In this document: piece after piece, positions 49,001-61,000 of the stretch | Layout: each line of letters opens with the position of its first letter | How positions within the stretch are numbered: the first letter of the stretch is position 1 | From: Zingiber officinale | Lineage: Eukaryota; Streptophyta; Magnoliopsida; Zingiberales; Zingiberaceae | Assembly (NCBI RefSeq): GCF_018446385.1 | Contig: NC_056000.1 | Span: forward strand, 37,733,511-37,797,510 | Direction of reading: 5' to 3' | DNA: 64,000 nt | Program-made: the position numbers and the translations under genes | Notes under the pieces: generated by a model | Databases searched by the model: none | Seen by the model: only the letters and a program-made list of their open reading frames with translations | What the model was told of the DNA's origin: nothing

Positions 49001-52000
49001 GTGACCATTTTTTGATATACCAAAAATAGCGTGGTAGTAGAATAATTTCCAAACAACTTCAGATAATGTATCAAAAGAGAGATTAAAAGCTTACAAGACT
49101 AAAATTGCTTAGAAAGGAAGTTACAAGCTTACAAACTTACAAGCTTCTCAGAGTTGGACTTGTACCGAGATGCGGTGTGTGTCCAGCAATGAGCTAAGGA
49201 AGGGTTTATATAGAAAAGTCAGGAGAGTTGGATAGGTGAATCGGGTGCTCAAGGGGGCCCCATCGTCATTCACGGGTATCCTTATGTATTTCTTTTCGTA
49301 ACCTTTACAACTAAGGCTAGTCCAATTATTAAGAGAAAGCTAAAGTCATTCTTATCTCTTAGGATAGATGGACGGCTCCCCGAGGCTCAGTTCAAAATAT
49401 CTTTAAAGAGTAAGATTTAGATATCTGGGTTTTTGGATTTTTGGATCCACCATGCTTCTTTACGGTGGTGCGTCTCTTACACGTTGCAAGATGTTCTGAG
49501 CTTTAATAAAGAAGTCCAATAATTCATCTCTAGCTTTTGTCACTTCCGAGAGGGAATCTTTAAAGTAGAGGCCACCTTTGAGTTGTCCTCGATATTCAAA
49601 ATCTGCTTTCTTGGCATCATTGATGAGCTTGAGTTCCCATATACTGTTGAGGGCGTGGCGTGATGCCGTCCACTCAATGTCTTCGAGATGGGCTCTAAGA
49701 TCTTTTTCTTGTGGCCCAAGGATCCTTGGGCTTGGGATTCTGCCTCTGCTGAGTTCCTCATATTGGTCCAGCAGTTGATAAGGTCCTTCAGGTGTTGGGA
49801 TGCCTTGGTATCGGGCTTCTTCTTCAGCTGTATTAATGCTTCCTCCACTTGAGCTAAGACTGAACAGGCTTTTTCTTGAGGCGTCCATGGTCCTGTAATA
49901 GAGCAAACAAGTCGAGATAGGGCGTCAGCAAGGGTATTATCTTTACCTTCAATATGCTGGAATTGAACATCAATCCCTAGCCCAGTAATGAAGTCAGTAA
50001 AGGCCACCCATCGGACCCTAGAAGGTTTATTCTGGGCTGATTTATTAAAGAAACTGATAATCGTCTGACAATCCTTATTAAAGCCTCCTCTTTGTCAAGA
50101 TAATATATTTTGAAATTATTGAGGTTGTTCATCACTGCATGTATCTCAGCATCAACGGTTGATTTTGGAGGAGAGAATTTGCCACTGGCATAAGAACTAA
50201 TAAGCTCAAATGTTTTGGGGTCAAATTTGTTAGGTTTCCATTTGAGAATTCCTCCCCATCCTTCCATGCACCCATCTGCCTCAGTAATAACATAGCATGA
50301 TACTGGGGGAACGTTGAGTTCTGGAAGGTTTTGGACTACTTTCTTTATTTGTCTAACCAAGGACCAGTCCTGGGAATTCATTCGTTTTTCTCCCGTCGGT
50401 GATGTTTTTGAATATAAAGGACCAAGCATTTTCCCTAGGTTAGGGATATAGGCACGAGCATAATTTAGAAGACCCAACCATGACCTTAGTCCCTTTGTCG
50501 TCTTTAATTCTTCTTCTTTGAAATCCGCAACCTTTGAAATAATATGAGGTTGGAGCTTTACTTTAGATTGCCCAATTGTTGCTCCCAAGAATTCAACTAT
50601 AGGACTTCCAATCTTCATTTTTGTAGGACTGAGTATAAGTCCGTTTTTCTTGCAAATATTCAAAAGTACCTTGAGATGATCTTGATGTTCTTCTTCATTT
50701 TATGAGAAAACTAAAATATCATCAATATATACTGCTATAAACTTTTCAGTACCTTTAAAACAGAAGTCCATTTTTCGTTGGAAGACTGCAGGGGCATTTT
50801 TTAAACCAAACGGCATAACCAACCATTCATATAGGTCATCCGGTACCCAGAAAGCTGTCCATGGGATGGACTCCGGACTCATTGCAACTTGATGAAAGCC
50901 ACTTTTCAAATCAAATTTGGAATAAATTTTACTTCTTCCAACCCTCTGAATAATTGTATTTATACCAGGCAGGCTATACTGATCTTTATGGGTATTGTCG
51001 TTGAGTCTCTTGTAATTGAATACCATGCGTTCTTTACCCTTCTTTTCTTGTCCCGTCTGCGGATCAACAGTAGTGCCAGAGTATACTATAATTGCAGTTG
51101 TTCTGTGCTTGCTACTACTGGGCCTTATGACCTTCAGTTTTAATAGTGCACTTACATGCTTCTGAAAAGAGTCTTGCATTTTGGGTGTCACATGTTTGAG
51201 GGGTCTGTCTTCAACAACAAGATCAGGATTCTTTAAGTCTAATCTGCAAAGTATCTTGTTAGAAGCCCAGTATTTCATAGGATCATCCCCAATATATCCC
51301 ATATCAGTTAGTTCTTTGATAAAATTCTTCAAACCTTGACTAGGATTCCACGTGCATACCTGTTCTTGAATTTGGTTATACTCTTCTTCTTCTAGCTCTA
51401 ATTCTTCAATTGAAGGGGCTATAGGAACGGTCTGCTGGGTTTTGATTGTAGTCACATTCTTGTAGAATGTTACTTCATCTCCTTCAATTCTTACACCTCC
51501 GTACATTGCCCTGATAAAGTTACATCCCAAAATCATTGTTATGTTACCTCCAAGGGTAGGAGGGAATGCATATGTGTATGGTATCCGGAAGCAATGTTCC
51601 CCTATTCGCATGGCTCCATACTTCAGCTTCTTATTGGCTGTAGTCTTTGAATTAATTCCGCTGAAATTCACAATAAAAGTGTTATCTTCAATAGCTGAGG
51701 GAGGTATAGATACCTGATCGATGCAACAAGTTGTTGCCCCCGTATCTAGAATTGCATTGACTTTGAATTTGTCAACTCCCGGGATGTCTAGCTCAACTGT
51801 GAGATTAAATAATCCATTACTCTTTATCCTGGGTTGTTGTGCTTCTTCTACTGAAAATACCTTCTCTCTTCCAGAGTCAATAAAAACATTTATTTCCTCA
51901 TCTTCTTCATGATCTCCAAGTACCTCTTCATTAATCTCTTGAAGTCTCCTTTCTTCATTAATCTCTTGAAGTCTTCTTTTCAAGTCCAAATTTTCCAGTT

Positions 52001-55000
52001 CTAAGGCATCATTTTTTAAACGGAGTTCTTCATTCTCAGTATCCATTTCCAGCTTATCAGCACTGGCCATTCTGATGATCTTCTCCTTTTCCTCATTAAA
52101 TTCTTGCTGGAGGATATTTTGCTGATGTTCTGCAAGAGACTCTATTCTTGATATTTCTTGCTTCAATCTTTCTATCTCTGTTTTAGCCCATGCTATGTAG
52201 TTTTGCTGCTCCTGTATCAGATTATTTGGAATAAAGGGTATAGGAACAGACCTTTCAACAGGGATTGTCATAGCAAAGTAGTTCCTGGTGCACATCCCAC
52301 AAGACGTGATATGGCATAAACTGCAGTGCATTCTGTGTTTCTTCATAGTCTCCCTTTTACAACAAGTGCACCTTAAGTATGGAGCATTTATTTCTCCATT
52401 GATTTCCCAGACATGATTGCAATCATGTTGAGCTTTCGGTATTTTTACCATTGGTTGCCATCCCCCAGATTTTCCTATCATATATGAATTAGTGTTTTCG
52501 ATAAAAACACAAAGGAATTCTGAATTAAGGATAGAATTAACCTGATGGTCCTCGCCTTCTGAGATACTGTATATAGCATCTGATTGATCTTCACCTTCAT
52601 TAACAGAAAGGATTTCATAGTCATCTGGTAATTCCAGTCCTTCAAATAAGGCTACTCTTTTTATATTTTTGTATTCCTTTGGACAGTCTCGCGCAAAATG
52701 TCCTTCTCAACAAAGGAAGCATTTGCATTTCTTGTTCCTTATCAGATGTTTCTTCTTTTCAATTCGAGCATGGGATTGATGAGGTTTACCTTTATACGTA
52801 GTAGATTTTCTGATTCCGTACTTCCTTTTTGAATCTTTATAGTAGCCAGGAATAGGAAGTTGACTGCAAAAGGTTAAATCTTTAAGAGATTTACTACAAG
52901 CTGCCTTTTTGCATTCTTCCTCCAAATATTTGTATGTAAATACTACTCGAGGATGAACTCCCTTGATATTTATCTTCAAATGCAGCTTTTATTCTTCTAC
53001 CAAGATCTCCAGGTAGCTTTAACCAGAATTTCTCCGATAGTTCCGGTCCAGTAAATAACCGTCCTATTTTTGCAACAAGATTCATGTATTCATTCATAAA
53101 TGGAATTAAATCTTTTACCTGCGAACAGGAGAGTCGCTCCAAATCTCTATATGCTCTGTCTTGCATATCAGTTGACCCTTGAAATGGATCTTCAAGAAGG
53201 AATATTCTTCTTATTTGGGAAATTATGTTTTGAGTCCCATTTCTCCCTTCACTTGCATTGATTAACTCTTGGTATTCATTTGGGTAGGTCATACGCCATT
53301 GTATCCAGGTGAGCCTTTCTGATTCCCCAAGTAAATTTTCAATAAAGTCAGCTTTATCTTGTGTATCAGTGAAACTTTGAAGAGCAACAACGTTCTTGGT
53401 TATAGCCTCCCATCTTAGGAAAATATTTTCAACTCGATTTAATTGAGTTGGTAATGTTAGGATAGCACCTGTCTGTTGATGAGCAGTTGGTAGGTTCCAC
53501 CATTCTGAGGTTTCTTTTCTTCTAAAGGTTCCTCTGGGTTCTCTTGGTGGTTGTGTTAGGCTTACAGGCTCTTCCTTGGCTTGTCTATTAGGTGGATACC
53601 CGACAGGGTTCATAGTGGTATCAGCAGGGGGCTGATAGTTTGAAGCTACTTCTTGTGAATAAATAGTCTCTTGAAGCAGCTGCAACTGTGGATAGTCCGA
53701 GATCCATTCATCATTTGTAGTTGTTGTAGCAATAATATTGTCATCATCATCAGTAATTCCCCCACCACCTTTCGCAAAGGGATTGGTAAATTCCTCTGTG
53801 GGCATAATGGAGCTGGATGTGGCTGTATCCTGTAGAGCCAAATATTGCAAATAGTTGAGATAATCATCATCAGAGTCAGTTAACATACACAAGAAATTTG
53901 TTGGTGGTAACACTGGTTTAATAAACCTTATGAGTAACAGATCATAATTTATTCCCTTCAAATTAAGATAGTTGACTATCATAGAAATTTTCTATGAGGA
54001 ACTGGTTTAATAAATGTCTATAACTGATCAGTTACATTAGGAGTATGTTAACTAACTCTGATGATGATTATCTCAACTATCTGCAACATTTGGCTCTACA
54101 GGATACAGCCACATCCAGCTCCATTATGCCCACAGAGGAATTTACCAATCCCTTTGCGGAAGGTGGTGGGGGAATTACTGATGATGATGACAATATTATT
54201 GCTACAACAACTACAAATGATGAATGGATCTCGGACTATCCACAGTTGCAGCAGCTTCAAGAGACTATTTATTCACAAGAAGCAGCTTCAAACTATCAGC
54301 CCCCTGCTGATACCACTATGAACCCTGTCGGGTATCCACCTAATAGACAAGCCAAGGAAGAGTCTGTAAGCCTAACACAACCACCAAGAGAACCCAGAGG
54401 AACCTTTAGAAGAAAAGAAACCTCAGAATGGTGGAACTTACCAACTGCTCATCAACAGACAGGTGCTATCCTAACATTACCAACTCAATTAAATCGAGTT
54501 GAAGATGTTTTCCTAAGATGGGAGGCTATAACCAAGAACGTTATTGCTCTTCAAAATTTCACTGATATAAAGCTGACTTTATTGAAAATTTACTTGGGGA
54601 ATCAGAAAGGCTCACCTGGATACAATGGCGTATGACCTACCCAAATGAATACCAAGAGTTAATCAATGCAAGTGAAGGGAGAAATGAGACTCAAAACATA
54701 ATTTCCCAAATAAGAAGGATATTCCTTCTTGAAGATCCATTTCAAGGGTCAACTGATATGCAAGACAGAGCATATAGAGATTTGGAGCAACTCTCCTGTT
54801 CGCAGGTAAAAGATTTAATTCCATTTATGAATGAATACATGAATTCCATTTATGAATGAATACATGAATCTTGCTGCAAAAACAGGACGGTTATTTACTG
54901 GACCGGAACTATCGGAGAAATTCTGGTTAAAGCTACCTGGAGATCTTGGTAGAAGAATAAAAGCTGCATTTGAAGATAAATATCAAGGGAATACCATGGG

Positions 55001-58000
55001 AGTTCATCCTCGAGTAGTATTTACATACAAATATTTGGAGGAAGAATGCAAAAAGGCAGCTTTCAGTAGATCTCTTAAAGATTTAACCTTTTGCAGTCAA
55101 ATTCCTATTCCTGGCTACTATAAAGATTCAAAAAGGAAGTACGGAATCAGAAAATCTACTACGTATAAAGGTAAACCTCATCAATCTCATGCACGAATTG
55201 AAAAGAAGAAACATCTTATAAGGAACAAGAAATGCAAATGCTTCCTTTGTGGAGAAGGAGGACATTTTGCGCGAGACTGCCCAAAGGAATACAAAAATAT
55301 AAAAAGAGTAGCCTTATTTGAAGGACTGGAATTACCAGATGACTATGAAATCCTTTCTGTTAATGAAGGTGAAGATCAATCAGATGCTATATACAGTATC
55401 TCAGAAGGCGAGGACCATCAGGTTAATTCTATCCTTAACTCAGAATTCCTTTGTGTTTTTATCGAAAACACCAATTCAAATATGATAGGAAAATCTGGGG
55501 GATGGCAACCAATGGTAAAAATACCGAAAGCTCAACATGATTGCAATCATGTCTGGGAAATCAATGGAGAAATAAATGCTCCATACTTAAGGTGCACTTG
55601 TTGTAAAAGGGAGACTATGAAGAAACACAGAATGCATTGCAGTTTATGCCATATCACGTCTTGTGGGATGTGCACTAGGAACTACTTTGATATGACAATC
55701 CCTGTTGAGAGGTCTGTTCCTATACCCTTTATTCCAAATAATCTGATACAGGAGCAGCAAAACTACATAGCATGGGCTAAAACAGAGATAGAAAGATTGA
55801 AGCAAGAAATATCAAGAATAGTCTCTTGCAGAACATCAGCAAAATATCCTCCAGCAAGAATTTAATGAAGAAAAGGAGAAGATCATCAGAATAGCCAGTG
55901 CTGATAAGCTGGAAGTTGATACTGAAAATGAAGAACTCCGTTTAAAAAATGATGCCTTAGAACTGGAAAATTTGGACTTTAAAAGAAGACTTCAAGAGAT
56001 TAATGAAGAAAGAAGACTTCAAGAGATTAATGAAGAGGCACTTGGAGATCATGAAGAAGATGAGGAAATAAATGTTTTTATTTACTCTGGAAGAGAAAAG
56101 GTATTTTCAGTAGAAGAAGCACAACAACCCAGAATAAAGAGTAATGGATTATTTAATCTCACAGTTGAGCTAGACATCCCGGGAGTTGACAAATTCAAAG
56201 TCAATGCAATTTTAGATACGGGGGCAACAACTTGTTGCATCGATCAGGTATCCATACCTCCCTCAGCTATTGAAGATAACACTTTTATTGTGAATTTCAG
56301 TGGGCCAATAAGAAGCTGAAGTATGGAGCCATGCGAATAGGGGAACATTGCTTTCGGATACCATACACATATGCATTTCCTCTTACCCTCGGAGGTAACA
56401 TAACAATGATTTTGGGATGTAACTTTATCAGGGCAATGTACGGAGGTGTAAGAATTGAAGGAGATGAAGTAACATTCTACAAGAATGTGACTACAATCAA
56501 AACCCAGCAGACCGTTCCTATAGCCCCTTCAATTGAAGAATTAGAGCTAGAAGAAGAAGAGTATAACCAAATTCAAGAACAGGTATGCACGTGGAATCCC
56601 GGTTTGAAGAATTTTATCAAAGAACTAACTGATATGGGATATATTGGGGATGATCCTATGAAATACTGGGCTTCTAACGAGATACTTTGCAGATTAGACT
56701 TAAAGAATCCTGATCTTGTTGTTGAAGACAGACCCCTCAAACATGTGACACCCAAAATGCAAGACTCTTTTCAGAAGCATGTAAGTGCACTATTAAAACT
56801 GAAGGTTATAAGGCCAGTAGTAGCAAGCACAGAACAACTGCAATTATAGTATACTCTGGCACTACTGTTGATCCGCAGACGGGACAAGAAAAGAAGGGTA
56901 AAGAACGCATGGTATTCAATTACAAGAGACTCAACGACAATACCCATAAAGATCAGTATAGCCTGCCTGGTATAAATACAATTATTCAGAGGGTTGGAAG
57001 AAGTAAAATTTATTCCAAATTTGATTTGAAAAGTGGCTTTCATCAAGTTGCAATGAGTCCGGAATCCATCCCATGGACAGCTTTCTGGGTACCGGATGAC
57101 CTATATGAATGGTTGGTTATGCCGTTTGGTTTAAAAAATGCCCCTGCAGTCTTCCAACGAAAAATGGACTTCTGTTTTAAAGGTACTGAAAAGTTTATAG
57201 CAGTATATATTGATGATATTTTAGTTTTCTTAGAAAATGAAGAAGAACATCAAGATCATCTCAAGGTACTTTTGAATATTTGCAAGAAAAATGGACTTAT
57301 ACTCAGTCCTACAAAAATGAAAATTGGAAGTCCTACAGTTGAATTCTTGGGAGCAACAATTGGGCAATCTAAAGTAAAGCTCCAACCTCATATTATTTCA
57401 AAGGTTGCGGATTTCAAAGAAGAAGAATTAAAGACGACAAAGGGACTAAGGTCATGGTTGGGTCTTCTAAATTATGCTCGTGCCTATATCCCTAACCTAG
57501 GGAAAATGCTTGGTCCTTTATATTCAAAAACATCACCGACGGGAGAAAAACGAATGAATTCCCAGGACTGGTCCTTGGTTAGACAAATAAAGAAAGTAGT
57601 CCAAAACCTTCCAGAACTCAACGTTCTCCCAGTATCATGCTATGTTATTATTGAGGCAGATGGGTGCATGGAAGGATGGGAAGGAATTCTCAAATGAAAC
57701 CTAACAAATTTGACCCCAAAACATCTGAGCTTATTAGTGCTTATGCCAGTGGCAAATTCTCTCCTCCAAAATCAACCATTGATGCTGAGATACATGCAGT
57801 GATGAACAGACTCAACAATTTCAAAATATATTATCTTGACAAAGAGGAGGTTTTAATAAGAACTGACTGTCAGGCGATTATCAGTTTCTTTAATAAATCA
57901 GCCCAGAATAAACCTTCTAGGGTCCGATGGGTGGCCTTTACTGACTTCATTACTGGGCTAGGGATTGATGTTCAATTCCAGCATATTGAAGGTAAAGATA

Positions 58001-61000
58001 ATACCCTTGCTGACGCCCTATCTCGACTTGTTTGCTCTATTACAGGACCATGGACGCCTCAAGAAAAAGACTGTTCAATCTTAGCTCAAGTGGAGGAAGC
58101 ATTAATACAGCTGAAGAAGAAGCCCGATACCAAGGCATCCCAACACCTGAAGGACCTTATCAACTGCTGGACCAATATGAGGAACTCAGCAGAGGCAGAA
58201 GCCCAAGCCCAAGGATCTTTGGGCCACAAGAAAAAGATCTTAGAGCCCATCTCGAAGACATTGAGTGGACGGCATCACGCCACGTCCTCAACAGTATATG
58301 GGAACTCAAGCTCATCAATGATGCCAAGAAAGCAGATTTTGAATATCAAGGACAACTCAAAGGTGGCCTCTACTTTAAAGATTCCCTCTCGGAAGTGACA
58401 AAAGCTAGAGATGAATTATTGGACCTCTTTATTAAAGCTCAGAACATCTTGCAACGTGTAAGAGACGCACCACCGTAAAGAAGCATGGTGGACCGAAAAA
58501 TCCAAAAACCCAGATATCCAAATCTTACTCTTTAAAGATATTTTGGACTGAGCCTCGGGGAGCCGTCCATCTATCCTAAGAGATAAGAATGACTTTAGCT
58601 TTCCCTTAATAATTGGACTAGCCTGAGCTGTAAAAGGACTAGCCTTAGTTGTAAAGGGTACGAAAAGAAAGAGATAAGGATACCCGTGAATGACGATGGG
58701 GCCCCCTTGAGCACCCGATTCACCTATCCAACTCTCCTGACTTTTCTATATAAACCCTTCCTTAGCTCATTGCTGGACACACACCGCATCTCGGTACAAA
58801 TCCAACTCTGAGAAGTTTGTAAGTTTGTAAGCTTGTAACTTCCTTTCTAAGCAATTTCAGTCTTGTAAGCTTTTAATCTCTCTTTTGATACATTATCTGA
58901 AGTTGTTTGGAAATTATTCTACTACCACGCTATTTTTGGTATCTTCCTACAACTTCAACTACAGATTAGCGATGTCAAATTTCAAAAAACAAGAACCCCA
59001 TGACACTTCAGAAGCATATTGAACATTTGATGTACTAGTAGAATCATTCTTAAAAGGAACCAAAGAGGGTGAAGCTAGTTGCTCCATTGAGACTTCAAAG
59101 GGGTTTGTGCTAAGGAATGAAACTCCTTGTGCAAGGTAAGGTACTCCATTTTAACACTCAGACTCCATGCTTCCAGGAGCTGGTGAACTCAAATCCCCAT
59201 TCAAAACATGTTATCAAATCTTTCCATAGTCTATGACAGGTAAGCAGATAGTGCATGTGGAAGAACCTCCAAAAAAGTTGTGCTTGTGATTGATTGTACC
59301 CAGAATGAACTTCAAATTATGAATAGAAGTTGTGATTTCATTCAGCCTTGGAACATTATCTAGCCTAATTTCCTTTTTGGTAGGTTTGCATATGTTAGCT
59401 ATTGCTCTATGCTGAAATGGACATTAAATTTTACAAAATAGAATAAAATCGAGAGACAATTTGTTTACATACATCCCATTCAGAAACCACATAAAAGATT
59501 ATAAAATATCTGAATGGAGCAGCGAAGAAGGTTGTTGATGATGCCACACATTTAACAAATCAGATATCAGGTTGGTGCTACAATGATAAATTTAAACAGA
59601 TGAACAAATATATTCACAACCACAGAACAACGACATCTATGCAGAAATAAAAGGAAAGAAGCAAAATAAATAGTAGAATGATTATTAAATGAATTCTTAA
59701 GGAGAATCAGAATTGCAGAGACAACTCTGGGGTTCTAAGATATAGAAGATATTTCAAAGACTACAATGACTAACACAAAGTTCACCCGTAAAAGTTTTGC
59801 ACAATTGAAAGTAAATGTATCTCCTAATTACCTGTGCAAGCAACTATCAGAAATGATTTCCTGTTACACTAACATACCAGTGGCTAATATTTGGTTGTAA
59901 GGAATGCTTTTCAATCACTGTCTGCTGTTTTAATCTCTCTTCCATTATATAGCCCTGTCCAGGAAAAAAAACAACCTTAAGAAGATTAAGTCATAACAAA
60001 ATGAAAGAATGAAGATGATCATTGCTAAAACAAGACAGGACTCCAATATAAACTATTGCAGTCATAAGAAATTTTGGAAGACAAGTTTGCAGAATAAATT
60101 ACTACATGTAACCTCACATATGCCCTAAAAGATCTCTAAACAAGCTGACTTACTCATCTTATAATTGAATTTAGAGAATGGGTAGTATCAAACACAACCC
60201 AAATTGGTGTTGGCCCTCTATTGCCCTTAGCCAAACCCGGGCCTAATCATAGGGTCCAAAATTAATAATAAAATGATATAAGATATTATAAAAATAAAAA
60301 TATGAAATGTGAAAATATAAATATTTAAGTACTAGTTGAAAATGACAAAAGACTGATTTATTAGATGTTCAAATTATCTCAGGGATAGAATTATAATCTT
60401 TCTATAAAAGAATAACTTAGTGATTGCGCTCAGCCCACATGTCATGTCCGATGAGAAATTTGGTCAAGAATGGCTCATGAGCCCAGCAAGCCCAACAACT
60501 CAGGCATGGCACAAGCCCACGGCCCAATGAGCATGACCGAACTTTGTGTTGGGCTGACATATTGAGGCATGGCACCAGGTTCATGCCTGGCTTAGTTGAC
60601 ACACCTAACTGTATCTTCTCCATGATCGTCCCTAGAATCTTCTCCATGTGAAGGTGAATCCTAGTCGCAGGATCCTCTTCCAAGTGGCGTTCCAATAGGC
60701 AAATTCTCCAGGCAACATGATTCTTATTGTTAGCATCTCCAAGCAATGGCTTCTCCAATTGACATGATTCCACTTTCCTTTCTCAGCAGAGCACTTGCTT
60801 CTCTGTGGTCTGATTCTTGTTCTTCACAATAGAGTTTTGAACTCCTCAAAAATCTGGAGCACCACCTATTATCAAGATCGCTTCAATAGACCATGCCGAT
60901 ATGCTCTCCAAGCATCAGCCCAATCAATAGTGAAGCTTCATCAACTCACAAATCTGGCATCTCTGCTCTACCTGCTCAACTTTGTCATCCTAAATCGGAT

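Larger units (their letters stand above)
49017..53888 (-). mobile_element. Endogenous badnavirus-like pararetrovirus, left arm
   Basis: A partial Caulimoviridae genome in minus orientation: capsid region (53888-52490), aspartic protease, RT and RNase H (52481-49540), and the intergenic promoter region (49440-49017). No movement-protein or small ORF1/ORF2 region is present. The outer end stops at the initiator-tRNA primer core TGGTAT (complement 49017-49022), which is nucleotide 1 of such genomes by convention. It is closely similar along its whole length to the right arm in opposite orientation. Frameshifts and stops are listed in the sub-entries, so it cannot express its proteins as it stands. 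Confidence 0.92.
54043..58942 (+). mobile_element. Endogenous badnavirus-like pararetrovirus, right arm
   Basis: The same genome portion as the left arm in plus orientation: capsid (54043-55440), Cys-rich/protease/RT/RNase H (55480-58398), overlapping ORF (58050-58478) and promoter region ending at TGGTAT (58937-58942). The two arms differ by scattered substitutions and small indels, and each carries lesions the other lacks. The left and right outer ends agree to the base at the primer core. Confidence 0.92.
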
